Below are positions 11,604 through 24,833 of a stretch of 64,000 nucleotides of DNA, piece after piece; position 1 is the stretch's first letter; every line of letters starts with the position of its first letter. The position numbers were made by a program, and so were the translations under genes. The notes beneath the pieces were generated by a model that did not search any database, was not told the DNA's origin, and saw only the letters and a program-made list of their open reading frames with translations. The stretch is from Colletotrichum lupini (Eukaryota; Ascomycota; Sordariomycetes; Glomerellales; Glomerellaceae): contig NC_064674.1 in the NCBI RefSeq assembly GCF_023278565.1, forward strand, positions 310,001-374,000. Direction: 5' to 3'.

Positions 11604-13434
11604 GTAAAACTATTATATAACTCGGGATAAGTAAGCTACCTTACTATTTATTAATAATAAACTAAGTAATATATTTACGTAATAGTACTAGTTAAAAAAG
11701 TTATTAATAGAGGTCGGCTATAAAAGTTAGAAGTAGTTCTTAACTATAGAGGTTCTAAACTTTAATAATAATATGGAGGTTTCTAAAAAAAAAGGGCTAA
11801 AAGGGCTAATATTTAGCTACTTTTTATACTAAAGCTTATAGAAATTCTTTATATTTTTATTATTTTTCATATTACTTAAAGCTACTCTTAATTTAAACTA
11901 AATAAATTTACTAAATAAACTTATTAAATGAACTTATTAATATATAAACTACTATTTGATTAAAAATACCCCTTAATAAGTCCCCCCCTTTAAAGCTCGA
12001 TAGATTAGGCCCCCTCGATACGCTAGCTATCGTAACTAATATAAGAATACTTAAGAAGTAGTATAATAATTTCTAATAACATAAAATCTAACTAAATAAT
12101 AATAAATATATTATTTATTATAATATTCTACCTTTACTAACTACTCGGGTAGTTCTCGATATCGTTTATATAGTATTAATATATAGTATTATTAAATACT
12201 CTTACTATTTTAATAGACTATTTTTTTTAGATTTTTTACTTTTTTAACTTTCTTTTTTATAAAGTTTATAATTACGGATTATTAATAACAATATTAAGTA
12301 CCCGACGTTATTACTTTATAAGCCTATTACGTACTTAACTAAGTTAGTTACTTTTTTAAATAATAGTAGCTTATAACGGTAGTATCGGAGATACCCTCGT
12401 TACCGTTATTAATAATAATACTAACCTTACGATATTTACTATACTTCTAACTTTAACTCATATATAAATATATATTCGTTACCTCGTTTCTATTATTAAA
12501 GTCGAAAAACGCTAAAGCATACTTTATCAAAATACCGAGACGCTATTAATAACTCGTCGACCCTTAGGGCTTCTTTAATAACTAGAAGTTATTTAATCTT
12601 ATATGTATTATACTAAATAACCCCGAGCTATAAAAAGACCGCCTTAATAAATACTATATTAGTAATATTAATTTATAAAAAATAAATAAATATATTATTA
12701 TAAGCGTTACCCTTATTAGTACCTTTTTAATATAATAAAATAATATAAATATACCTAGGCTTAATAATAAAATTAAGAGTTTAAAAAAAGCATAAGTAAG
12801 TATATTAAATAAGAATATTAATAAGGAGAGGTTAATAATAAATAAGATAAAGGGAGAAAGTGAGGGGTAGTATTTAGTTATTAAGAAGGCGATTAATATA
12901 TTATAGCGGGATCGTTAGTATCTATAGCTAGCTGTTATTAGCTATAAAGTTTGTTACGTAATAAAAACTCGGTATTAACCCTAGTAGACCAGCTTGCCCG
13001 TGAGGGCAAAGTTGGCCCCCAATGAGGCGGACCGGACCCCAAAGGGAATATAAGTATTATAAATAACCGGGTTACTACGGATATTAAGATCTAATATATT
13101 CACGCTAGCTTAGAAATTATACTTTATAAAACTAAAATCCTCTTAATATAAGCTATATTATAAATATAAAAGAATATATAAAGGGTCTTTTAACCCTTAA
13201 TAAAAAGGAGTATATAATATAAGATCTAGCTATTTATATAGGCTAATATTAAGAGGTCTTATATATATTAAAATAAATATAGCTCGCTCTTTTAATAGCC
13301 AGAACTTAGAGGAATTTGTAAAACAAAAGGTTAATAGCGATTTTAATTAGTAACTAGGTATAGAGCGTGATATATTCAGTTTTCCTTAATATATAATATA
13401 TAGTACGGCCCCGGCGGATTGCTCTTTTAGAGAG
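11604..13434 (-). mobile_element. Element C copy C4, split by B6
   Basis: C sequence runs 11,604 to about 12,110 and resumes at about 13,047 with TATTATAAATAACCGGG, ending in a decayed hairpin (CCCCGGCGGATTGCTC then TTTTAGAGAG). Its left (A-rich) end is missing. Confidence 0.7.
12110..13046 (-). mobile_element. Element B copy B6 in C4
   Basis: SINE end at left, B end ACCGGACCCCAAAGGG at right; about 0.94 kb. The lower internal stretch 12,960-13,046 keeps CA/TG better than neighbours. Confidence 0.8.
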
Positions 13435-13439
13435 ATATA

Positions 13440-13792
13440 ATTAAAGATAAATAAGCTTAGATTTAATAATATAATTAAGAGCTTAGAAAGAGTATAAGCG
13501 AGCATATTAAATAAGAATACTAAAGAGAGGTTATTATTAAATAAAATAAAAAGAGAAAGTAAAGGGAAGTATTTAGTTATTAAAAAAGTGATTAATATAC
13601 TATAGTAGCGGGGTTATTAATATCTTAAGTTTAGTTAGTATGAATAATTACTTAGTAATAGCTACAGCCGGCTATAGTTAGTTATAAAGTCTTATTAAAG
13701 TATATAATGAAAACTTAATATTAACCCTAATAGACTAGCTTACTTATAAAGGCAAAGATGGCCCTTAATAAGGCGGACCGGACCCGAAAAGG
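13440..13792 (-). mobile_element. Element B fragment B7
   Basis: Only the last 350 bp of the B unit on the + map (AATAAGCTTAGATTTAATAA to the GGACCGGACCCG end) is present. Confidence 0.7.
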
Positions 13793-15715
13793 ATTACGTA
13801 TTTTATAAAACTTTATAACTAACTATAGCTAGGTATAGCCGTTGTTAATTATTATTACTAACTTAACTTAAAATATTAATAACCCCGCTATTATAGTATA
13901 TTAATTACTATTTTAATAACTAAATATCACCCCTTATTTTCTCTCTTTATTTTATTTAATAAAAACCTCTTCTTAATATTCTTATCTAATACGCTCGCTT
14001 ATACTCTTTTCAAGCTCTTAATTATATTATTAAATTTAAGCTTATTTATACTTTATTATATAAAAAAGGTATTAATAAGGGTAACGCTTATAATAATATA
14101 TCTATCCGTTTTTTACAAATTAATATTATAAATGTAGTATTTATTAAGGCGGTCTCTTTATAGCTCTAGGTTATTTAGTATAATATTTATAGAATTAGAC
14201 TTTTAGTTATTAAAAAAGCCCTGAGGATCGATAAGTATTAAGTATTTTAATATTTTGATAGAATATACTTAAGGTCAATAATTAGATAATAATAATAATC
14301 ATAATAATAATCATAATAATAATAATAATAATAATAATAATGGTATTTATTTTTATATTCTACTTTCACTAGCTACTCGGGCAGTTCTTAACATTAATTA
14401 TATAATATTAATATATAGTATTAATAAATACTTATACTATCTTAGTAAACTATTTCTTTTTAAATTTCCTTCTTCCTTTTTATCTTTCCGTCTTATAAAG
14501 TTTATAACTATAGATTATTAACGGTAATATTAAGTACTTAACGCTACTACTTTATAAGCCCGCGTACCTAGCTAAGTTAGGTACCTTTTTAAGTATAATA
14601 GCTTGGAATAGTAGTATTAGAGATGCCCTTATTACCGTTATTAAATAATACTAACCTCACGATATCTACCCTAATACTTTTAACTTTAACTTATATATAT
14701 ATATATATATATATATTCGTTACCTCGTCTCTTTTATTAAAGTTAAAGACGCTACTTTCCTTACTATTTATTATTATTATACTATTACTATTACGCTATT
14801 ATTATTATACTATTATTATTATTATTATTACTATTTAACTATCTACTTTAAGTATATTTTATTAAAATACTAAGACGTTAATAGGTCGTTAACTCTTAGG
14901 GCTTACTTAATAACTAGAAAGTTAATCTTATAAATATTATACTAAACGACCCTAAGCTATAAAAATACCGCCTTAATAAATACTATATTAATAATATTAG
15001 CTTATAGAAAGTAAATAAAATATTACTATAAATATTACTTTTATTAGCGCCGTTTTAATATAATAAAGTTTAAATAAGCCTAGACTTAATAATATAATTA
15101 AGAGTTTAGAAAGAGTATAAGTAAGTATATTAAATAGGAATATTAAAAAGAGGTTATTATTAAATAAGATAAAAGGAGAAAGTAAGGGGTAATATTTACT
15201 TATTAAGAAGGTAATTAATATAATACAGTAGCGGGGTTATTAATATCTTAAGTTTAGTTAGTATTAATAATTAATAATACCTCTACCGGCTATAGCCGGC
15301 TATTATTAGTTATAAAGTCTTATTAAAGTACGTAATAAAAACTCGATATTAACTTTAATAAACTAGCTTACTTATAAAGGTAAAGATGGCCCTTAATAAG
15401 GCGGACTAGACCCTAAAGGGAATAATAATAATATAATAATAATAAATAGTAAGGGAAGCGTTTTTTGATTTTAATAAAAGAAACGAGGTAACGAATATAT
15501 ATATATATATATACGAGTTAAAGTTAAGAGTATTAGGGTAAATATTGCGCTTATAGAGGTTAATATTATTTAATGATAGTGATAAGGGTATTTTTAATAC
15601 TACTATTATAAGTTACTATTAGCTAATGGGCCGTAAACTTAGCTAAGTAAGCGGCTTATGAAGTAGTAGTATTAGGTACTTAATATTATTATTAATAATT
15701 TATAGTTATAAACTT
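13793..15715 (+). mobile_element. Element B copy B8, split by B9
   Basis: B in forward orientation (13,793-14,342 and 15,421-15,715) without its CCCTTTGGGG start. It is interrupted in its (AAT)n tract by B9, and cut inside its SINE part by B10 (AACTT|CCCTTTGG). Confidence 0.7.
14343..15420 (-). mobile_element. Element B copy B9 nested in B8
   Basis: It is a complete copy of about 1.08 kb, SINE part at left and …GACCCTAAAGGG at right. It lies in an (AAT)n tract, so the TSD cannot be resolved. Confidence 0.8.
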
Positions 15716-16619
15716 CCCTTTGGGGTCCGGTCCGCCTTATTAGGGGCCATCTTCGCCTTTATAAGTAAGCTAGTCTATTAGGGTCAATATCGAGTATCTT
15801 TATTACGTACTTTAATAAAACTTTATAACTAATTATAGCCGGCCGTAGTTTTTATTAACTATTAATACTAACTAAACTTAAAATACTAATAACCCCGCTA
15901 CCATAATATATTAATCGCCCTCTAAATAGCTAAAAACTACCCCTTACTTTCTACTTTTTTTAATAATACTAGATATTTCTTTTTTATCTTTTTTAATTTA
16001 TTCCTACGTAGCGATTCTAGAGTATTAATAATACTTAGGAATTAGTTGAATATTTTAAGATTACTATATTATATTAGTTAGGTATTAATAAGGGTAATAC
16101 TTATATTAATATACGTATTTCGGATCTTTAAATTAATAGTATTTAATTCGTATTCCTTAAGACGACCTTATTATAGTTCGGGGTCCTTTAGTATAATATT
16201 TATAAAATTGAAGTCTTAACCCTTAAAGTATCCTTATAGATCAATAAGTTAGCGTCTCGGTATTTTAATAATATATATTTAAAATAAATAATTTAATAAT
16301 AATAGTAATAGTAATAATAATAGCGATAGTATAATAATAATAAATAGTAAGAGAAGCGTGTTTCGATTTTAATAAAGGAAACGAGGTAATAAATATATAT
16401 ATATATATATATATAAGTCGAAGTTAAAAGCGTAATAGATATTAGTAATAAAAAGGTTAGTATTATACTTAATAACGGTAACGAGGGCATCTCATATACT
16501 ATATTATTATAAGCTATTATTACCTAAAGGGCGGTCAACTTAGCTAAGTAAGTAGCTTATAAAGTAGTAGCATTAGGCGCTTTATATCGCTATTAATCTA
16601 TAATTATAAACTTTATAAA

Positions 16620-17404
16620 CCCTTTGGGGTCCGGTCCGCCTCATTAGGGGCTATCTTCGCCTTTACGGGCAAGCTAGTCTATTAGGGTTAATATTAAGTA
16701 TCTTTATTATATAATAAACTTTATGATTAATAATAACCGGCCATAGCCGTTACTAAATACTAACGATCTTATTATAATATATTAATTACCCTCTAAATAA
16801 CTAAAAACTACCCCCTACTTTCTACCTTATTTAATAACTCTAAAATATCCCTTTTAATCTTTCTTAACCTACTCTTATATTCCGTTTTTAGAATATTAAT
16901 AATATTTTAGAGTTAGTTAGGTATTTTAAGGTTATTATATTATATAAGCTAGGTACTTATTAAAGTAATAGCTATATTAATATATATTTTTTTAATTTTT
17001 AAATTAATTATATCTAATTTATATTTCTTAAAACGGCGGTACTATAGTTCGGGGCCCTTTAGTATAATACTTATAGGATCGAACTTCTAGTTATTAAAGA
17101 AGCCCTAGGGGTCGATAATAACTACGTATCTTAGTATTCTAATAATATATATTTAAAAGTAAGATCCGTGGTTGTGAACTTTGCAGGAGGGAAAGTTAAA
17201 AAGGTAGAAAATCTAAAAAAAAATAGTCTATCGAGACAGTGGGAGTATCCACTGATACTGTGTATTACTACCGTGTAATCGATATCGAGAATCGCCCGAG
17301 CAGCCAGCAAAGGCAGAAATAAAAAACAAATACTATATATTAATACTGTATAACCGATATTAAGAATCGCCCGAGCAGCCAGTAAAAGTAAAAATAAAAA
17401 ATAA
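16620..17404 (+). mobile_element. Element B copy B11 with young SINE S8
   Basis: It starts CCCTTTGGGGTCCGG and ends in a SINE 3' half (17,333-17,404). S8 lies at the point where B11's own SINE part should begin. Confidence 0.65.
17163..17332 (+). mobile_element. SINE-like retroposon S8, little mutated
   Basis: It runs from GATCCGTGGTTGTGAAC to AATAAAAAACAAA and keeps CA/TG at many sites lost elsewhere (TTGTGAACTTTGCAGG, GCAGCCAGCAAAGGCAG). It is one of the best templates for the family. Confidence 0.85.
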
Positions 17405-17566
17405 ATAGTTATAAACTTTATAAGACGGAAAATTAAAAAGGTAAAAAATATAAAAAAATAGTTTATTAAAATAGTAAGAGTATTTATTAATACTATATAT
17501 TAATATTATGTAATTAATATCGAGAACTGCTTAAGTAGTTAATAAAGGTAGGGTATTAAAATAAAT

Positions 17567-18586
17567 ACCCTCTAAATATATACCCCTGTTATTAAATATC
17601 ATAATTAAAAAACATAGTTAAAAAGGCTAAGTCTCCCTTTATATCAATAGTTTTTAATAAAGTTACTATTTTTTATAAATCCTAATAGAGCGTTAGAAGC
17701 TTTAATAAAAGTACTAAGTTTCTAATTATTAACCCCGAAGTTATATTATCTAATTAAGTAGTAAACCACTTTTTACCCTCTACCATTTAAGCTCATTACT
17801 TACTATATTTTAATAATATAACTAACTAGCTTACTTCGCTTATTTATATTTATAAGAATATTCTTTTTAGAAAGAATAGTGAGTAGAGTATCGACCTTAA
17901 CCTTCTTTATAAACTATACTATAAAAATAACGAGAAGACCTTATTTAAATAAATTAAATAGTAATTATAGATACGTATTACTTAGTATTTATTAAAGTAA
18001 ATCCTAGCCTCGGCTATTAGCTAGCTAAGTAATAATATTAAGTACTTATAGAAAATAATCTATTAAAACCTTAACTTTATATATATTACTATTCTAAAAC
18101 TCCGTATTATAATAAAAGCCCTTATTTAAGCCTATACTAATGATATAACTATGATTAAAACACTTTAATTATTAAAAAAAACGGCTTATAAACTAGCTCT
18201 ATTTAGAATACTAATACCCTTAGTATATTAAAATCGTACTTAATACATTTAAAAACGTAAAGTAATTACGAAACTACTCTGACCTCGTCCTATTATATCC
18301 CTTATAGTTCTTAGAAAATACTTAATATACCCGTTTTTATTAATAATAATAATAACTTTAAGTTAAATTATTAGTTTTGATATATTACGAAGCGCTTAGA
18401 AGATACTAATTATAGTATTAATAAGTACTACTCAAAGTATATTATTGATAAAATTAAAAATAGTACTACGGAATTTATATACTTCATACTAACCTTTCAT
18501 AAGATTATTATAGCTAAGTAGCTACTTTACGAGCTTAAGTTAATTTATATTAGCCTAATTATTATAAATAATATTAATTTTTAAGA
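17567..18586. other. Unidentified degraded sequence, 1.0 kb
   Basis: This AT-rich stretch is not shared with any other part of the window that I could see, and no protein motif was recognised on either strand. Confidence 0.4.
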
Positions 18587-18690
18587 TCCGTAGTTATAAA
18601 CGTTATAAAAAGAAATGTTAAAAAGGTAGAAAATCTAAAAGAATAGTCTACCGAGATAGTATAACTATTTACTAATACTATATAATATAA
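18587..18690 (+). mobile_element. SINE-like retroposon S11, 5' part
   Basis: It starts GATCCGTAGTTATAAAC and stops in the middle at ACTAATACTATATAA, where element C5 begins. Confidence 0.65.
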
Positions 18691-19709
18691 TAGTTTCTTT
18701 CCGGCTTTATAAGCACAAAAGATTAACCTTAACGGGATCACGCTTTTAAAGGAAATTATACAATATAGTATACTTCTCCATTATATAATACGCATAATAT
18801 ACCCTAAGCACGCGCTTAATATAATATAGTAATTTTAATACGAAAACTACTATATAATTCGGGATGGGTAAGGCGGCGGCGCCGGCTAGAAAGGTCAATA
18901 GTAGAGGTCGGCCATAATAATTAGCTATAATAATCGGCTATAATAGTTAAAAGCGGCCTTTTTTAACCGTAGAGGTTCTAAACTTTAATAATAACATAGA
19001 GGTTTTTTAAAAAAGGGCTAAATAGGCTAATATTTATTACTCTTTAGAGCTTATAAAAATTCTTTTTATCTTTATTGTTTTTAATATTACCTAAAGCTAC
19101 TCTTTATTTAAACTAAATAAATTTATTAAATAAATTTACTAAATAAACTTATTAATATATAAACTACTACTCTCTTAGTATATAGTTAGTAATTAATAAG
19201 CTAAAAATACTCGTTAATAAGTCTACCCCTCTTAGGCTAAGTACCCTTAGCTAGCTCAATACTATAGCTATTATAGCTAATATAAATATACCCGAGGATT
19301 AGCGAAATACTTTTTAATAATATAAAATTTAGCTAAGTAATAATACGAACGCTATAAATAGCCGGGCTAGTATAGATATTAAGATTTAGTATATCGACGC
19401 TAGCTTAGAAATTATACTTTATAAAACTAAAAATCCCTCTAATATAGGCTATATTATAAACGTAAAGGAATATATAAAGGGCCCCCTAACCCTTAATAAG
19501 AAAGAGTATATAATATAAGATCTAGCTACTTATATAGGCTAATACTAAGAGGTTTTATATACGTTAGAGTAAGTATAGCTCGCCCTTTAGATAAGTAGGG
19601 AAAGGTCGGGAGCTATTTTAATTAATAATTAGGTATAGAGCGTAATATACCCAGTTTTCCTTAATACGTAATATACGGTACGGCCCCGGCAGATTGCTCC
19701 GTCGGGGGG
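18691..19709 (-). mobile_element. Element C copy C5, near full length
   Basis: It has both ends: TAGTTTCTTTCCGGC at left and the GC hairpin at right (19,681-19,708). Of the C copies with little internal loss it is one of the few without a nested insertion. TSD not resolved. Confidence 0.8.
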
Positions 19710-19911
19710 ATATTATATAGTTATATATAAGAACTTTTTTCATTATTTTTACTTCTCGTCGTTCTTTTATAATTAGCTTTTTTAGTTTTTTATTATTATT
19801 TTTTTTAAATAGGTTTTTTATTTATATTTCTTTTAATACTCTTTTTAGGCCTTGGCCTTTTTAATATAATAAATTTAATATTAGTCGTATTTATAGTCTT
19901 TTTATTCTATA

Positions 19912-20783
19912 TAGTAGTTTTTTTTTCTAGCTTTATAAGTATAAAAGATCGACCTTAATAGGATCACGCTTTTAAGGAAAACTATATAATATAGTATACT
20001 TTTTAACTATATAATATACGCAATATATCCTAAAAACGCGATTAATATAATATAATAATTTTAATATAAAAACTATTATTTAATTTAGAATAAATAAGCT
20101 ATTTTATAGCGGCGCTAATTCAAAAGGTTAATAATAAAGGTCGGCCGTAATAATTAGCTATAATAATTAGCTATAATAATTAGCTATAATAGTTAAAAGC
20201 GGCCCTTAATTATAGAGGTTCTAAACTTTAATAGTAACGTAGAGGTTTCTAAAAAAAGGGCTAAATAGGCTAATATTTATTACTCTTTAGAGCTCGCAAA
20301 AATTCTTTTTATCCTTATCGCTTCTAATATTACCTAAAGCTACTCTCTCTTTAAACTATATAAATTTACTAAGCAAATCTATTAAACGAATTTATTAAAT
20401 AAATCTACTAAATAAATTTACTAAATAAACTTATTAATATATAAACTACTACTTAAATAGCTAGTTAGATAACTAGTTAAGAGGTTAGCTAGTTAAAATA
20501 CTACCTTAACAAGAACCTATACTATATAAAAGAACAAATTATACTAGACCTAGCTGCCCACGCGGGCTAGTACTAGGAGGTCCTATGCGCATTAGAGTAG
20601 GTAAAGCTCGCCCTATAGGCAGCTAGAAGCGACAGAAAGTTAGGAGCCATTAATAAAAAAGAGACAATAGTCGAGTTAGTTAACTACTGTTTTAGTTAGT
20701 AATTAGGTATAGAGCGCATTATACCCAGTTTTCCCTAATACGTAATACACGGTACGGCCCCGGTAGATTGCTCCGTCGGGGGG
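19912..20783 (-). mobile_element. Element C copy C6
   Basis: Both ends are present; the middle is shortened after ACCTATACTATATAAAAG. The TSD GTCTTTTTATTCTATA (16 bp) is at 19,896-19,911 and 20,784-20,799. Confidence 0.85.
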
Positions 20784-20799
20784 GTCTTTTTATTCTATA

Positions 20800-21395
20800 T
20801 ATTCGCTATTAAAATACTTTATAAAAAAGTTAAGGTCTAGTTTAAATATAGCTCTATTACTATTATTAAAGCTTAGTAATATCTAGCTAAGTAATTAATC
20901 TTTGATATAAATATCCTTAATAGTTTTATTATTACGTTTTTATAAATAGAAACGACTATTTTATTTAAATATAAAATACTAAAAGTATTTATTATTTAAG
21001 TATTCTACTTAGAATAATTCTATATAAAAGGGGGTTTTAAGGTTAAATAAAGAGTAATCCTTATCTATATAGGGGGTTATTATAACCTTTTTACGTTTTT
21101 TAGTTCTCTAAAACTAAATAACTTAGTTATTCTTAAATAAATAAATATATTTATACCGTAGTTTATCGTTATCCTCTTTAGAGCTAATATTATTAATACT
21201 AAGTAATACCTTATAATTAATCTCTATTTAAATACGTCGTTAAGTAACGTTATAAAGTTTATTTAAATTATAAAATAATTTTACTTTATTAAAATAAAAA
21301 GAACTAGTTCCTATTTCGATATCTTTTTTTTTAATCTTAAAGTCGATCTTTTTATTAATAATTCTAAAGTTAAGAGTTAGTTTTTTAAGTACTTT
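20800..21395. other. Unidentified old repeat between C insertions
   Basis: The host sequence is continuous across C6 and C7 (19,710-19,895, 20,800-21,395 and 21,746-21,965). Translations rich in Lys/Gln after mental reversal of RIP are possible, but no family motif was recognised. Confidence 0.35.
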
Positions 21396-21410
21396 AATCT
21401 TATTTTTATA

Positions 21411-21729
21411 TAGTAGTTTTTTTCCGGCTTTATAAATATAAAAGATCGACCTTAACGGGATTACGCTTTTGAAGAAAATTATATAATATAGTATCCTTTT
21501 TAACTATATAACATATATAATATATCCTAAGTACGCACTTAACGTAATATAGTAATTTCGATATAAAAACCGCTATTTAATTCGGGATAGGTAAGCTACC
21601 CTGCGGCGGCGCCGGCCGGAAAGGTCGACGGTAGAGGTCGGCCGTAATAGTTAGCCGTAACGTATTATACCTAGTTTTTTTTAATACGTAATACACGGTA
21701 CGGCCCCGGCGGATTGCTCCGTCGGGGGG
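21411..21729 (-). mobile_element. Element C copy C7, internally deleted (319 bp)
   Basis: Ends TAGTAGTTTTTTTCCGGC and GC hairpin. The TSD AATCTTATTTTTATA (15 bp) is at 21,396-21,410 and 21,730-21,744. The segment GGCGGCGCCGGCCGG is joined to the hairpin-side end. Confidence 0.85.
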
Positions 21730-21965
21730 AATCTTATTTTTATATACGAGGTCCTTAAGCTATTTTTTAACTTTATAAATAAATTTTTTATTAATATCTA
21801 CTCGTCGTACTATATAAATAGACTTAGTTAGTATTTTATTTTAATTAAGTTCTTTTTAAAACTTAATAAGTTATTTTTAGTTTATATTATTTTATCGTAT
21901 TATATATATAAGACTATTTATAATTTTATTTATATTGGGCTTTTTTTTCATAAACTTTAGGAGCT

Positions 21966-22925
21966 ATTTTTTTATTTATTTTAATATTCTACCTTTACTA
22001 GCTACTCGGGGAGATTCTTAATATCGTTTATATAGTATTAATATATAGTATTAGTTAATACTTATACTATCTCGCTAGACCATTTTCTTAATTTTTCCTC
22101 AACTTTCCCTCTTATAGAGTTTATAACTACGGATTATTAATAGTAATAATAAACGCTACTATTTTATAAGCCTACGCACTTAACTAAGTTAGCTACCCTT
22201 TTAAATAATAATAGCTTATAACGGTAGTATTAGAAATACCCTTATTACTATTAATAAAAATAATACCGACCTTACGATATTTATTATATTTTTAACTTTA
22301 ACTCGTATATATATATATATTTATTACCTCGTTTCCTTTATTAAAGTTAAAAACGCTACTTCCCTTAGTTCTTATATTAAATATACTTTATTAAAATACT
22401 AAGACGCTAACTCGTTAACCCTTAGGGCTTCCTTAATAGCTAGAAGTTCGATTTTATAAATATTATACTAAACGACCCCGAGCTATAAAAAGACTACCTT
22501 AATAAATACTATATCTATAATATTAACTTATAAAAAACGAATAGATATATTATAATAAACGTTATCCTTATGAGCGCCTTTTTAATATAATAAAGTAATA
22601 TAAATAAGCCTAGACTTAATAATATAATTAGGAGCTTAGAAAGAGTATAAGTAAGCGTATTAAATAAGAATATCAATAAAGAGAGGTTATTATTAAATAA
22701 AATAAAAAGAGAAAGTAAGGGGTAGTATTTAGCTATTAAAAGGGCGATTAATATATTACAGTAGGGTCGTTAATATCTTAAGTTTAGTTAGTATTAATAG
22801 CCATAGCCGGTTATTTTTAGTTATAAAGTTTATTACGTAATAAAAACTCGATACTAACCCTAATAGACTAGCTTACTTATGAAGGCAAAGATGGCCCCCA
22901 ATGAGGCGGACCGGACTCCAAAGGG
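21966..22925 (-). mobile_element. Element B copy B12
   Basis: SINE part at 21,970-22,138, B right end ACCGGACTCCAAAGGG. I could not find an unambiguous TSD. Confidence 0.75.
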
Positions 22926-22929
22926 ATCT

Positions 22930-24165
22930 TAATTATTATATTAATATAATTATAAAGTTTATTAGGTCGGTCTTAATAAGAAAGGTTATTTTTAATTTTT
23001 TCTTTTTAAGCCGTAATAAAAGGTTATTATAAGTACTTTATTACCTTAATTAAGCTTAGAAATAATTTATTTAAATTTAGATATATACTTACTAACTAAC
23101 CCTTTTTATATAAGGGTTATAAGTTTTCGTTTAGTAATTCGTTCTTTATTAGGGTTATTAAAAGTCTTTTTAAGTCTTTTTTCGAACTTATTATAATTAT
23201 TAAAGATCTTTTTAATATTTTTATTTTAAATATTACGTTCGTTCTTAAGGTAGTCTTTTATAAAGGGTTCGAACTAAGTAAGGGTTTTTTTTAAAGAAAA
23301 TAAAGCTATATAATAGACCTTATTTGTTTTAATAATAAAAGAGGTCCTATAGTAGTATAAATAGGCCCTAGTCTAAGTAAGGAATTTTTAAAAAGTATCT
23401 AGGGACTTATTATAAGGTTCTAATAACGGGTACTTAGCTCTAAGTATTAAAAAAGGTCGGGGTATTATAAGCTAAGTATAAAGTTACTTATTCTTATTTT
23501 TAAGTTTAATTATTATATTATATAATTATTAAATAATAAGTATAGTTATTTTAATAAGCTGCGCCGTATTATTATTCTTAATAATCGATATATTTATATT
23601 ATTTAATTAGTTTTCGTAAAATAAACTTATTAAATAAGAGTAATTAAAATATTATAATTAGCTAGTTATAATAAGTATATTAATAAAAGTTAAGGCTACG
23701 AGTATTAAGTAAATAGTATTATAATCGTAAATAGCTTCCCTAAAATTATATTTATAAATCGTAAAATAAAAAGGCTTTAATAATTAATTATAATGTTATT
23801 AAAAGGGGTTCTTAATAAAAATAGCTAAAAGCGATTATAAGATCTAATATTAAGTTAATTATTAAAGAACTATAAAAAGTCTATTTTTAAACCTAGCTGA
23901 AATCTATATTATATATAAGTCTCGTTTTTAAATATATTTCTTATTTTTTAAGTTACCCTTAATAATTCTAATTTAGAATAATCGTTTAGCCCCTAAGTCG
24001 TATTAAATTATTCTAATTTAAAATAATCTTTATTTTATTAATATATAACTTATTTATAGTTCTTTTATTTTATAAAGAGTAAGCGTGTTCTTATTTTATT
24101 TATATATATAGTACACCGTAGCTACCGCGGCCGGTAGGCTGGCCTCTAGGTTAGTTATATATATT
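22930..24165. repeat. Unidentified old element E, copy 1
   Basis: The part from about 23,595 to 24,165 matches 43,101-43,640, and a short stretch matches 41,530-41,549, with only RIP-type differences. The end keeps an unusually GC-rich stretch (GCTACCGCGGCCGGTAGGC). The + frame suggests a Lys/Gln-rich protein but no domain was identified. Confidence 0.5.
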
Positions 24166-24265
24166 AGGTCGTAATACCCTAAGTACGTACTTAATATAAT
24201 ATAATAATTTTAATATAAAGACTACTATATAATTTAGGATAAGTAAGCTACCCCACTACTTATTA

Positions 24266-24480
24266 TATTATAAAAGGGAACTCGAGGCAGGTCGGAACGC
24301 TACTATATTAACTTAATGAATATAACTTAATATAAAGAAGGAAAAAGTAAACTAATAGGTAGAATCTAGGGCGCTAGGCTTTTAGGCCTAGCGGTCTAGT
24401 AGTTACGTAATTTATAAGTAGTCCGTTAGGTACTTAAGGCCTAGGTACTAAGTGGCTTAGTACTTAGTACTAAAATATTA
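24266..24480. repeat. Repeat F, copy 1
   Basis: It matches 38,920-39,122. Both contain the hairpin-forming GCGCTAGGC-TTTTA-GGCCTAGCG and several CTAGG/CCTAAGG motifs. Confidence 0.65.
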
Positions 24481-24496
24481 CCCCCCCCCCCCCCCC
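24481..24496. repeat. C16 homopolymer
   Basis: Sixteen C in a row in an otherwise AT-rich stretch, right after repeat F. The sequence carries no CA, so RIP would not touch it. Confidence 0.9.
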
Positions 24497-24833
24497 TTTA
24501 GTATAAAAAGTACTATTTATAGTACTTAATTTCCTATTTAAATCCTTTATAATTACTTCATATAAGCTTATATTAAGAGTAATTATTATATTATTATTAA
24601 CTTATAATAGGGCTAGGCTATTACTAACCGCTACCTCTATTTAGAATGAGAAGTTCTTTAGTAGTCCCGTAATAATCGGGTATTATTTATAAAACGCTTA
24701 TAGAGCTACTAATATATTATAAAAGCTCTTTATATCGTATTACATAGGGTCCTTATTATACCCTTTTTAATTAACTTAGTATTATAACTTACTATACTAT
24801 ACTTATAATTTAACTATTTATAAAACCTTATAC

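Larger units (their letters stand above)
15716..17566 (+). mobile_element. Element B copy B10, split by B11
   Basis: It starts CCCTTTGGGGTCCGG at 15,716 and breaks off in its SINE part at 16,619. The SINE part resumes at about 17,405 (TTATAAACTTTATAAGACGG) and ends at about 17,566. The repeated TTATAAACTTTATAA around B11 is its TSD. Confidence 0.7.

Noticed and set aside
14623..14838. 71-codon + frame
   Set aside because: It runs through (TA)n and (ATT)n tracts of element B; low complexity, no gene.
16293..16490. 65-codon minus frame
   Set aside because: Again the microsatellite part of element B.
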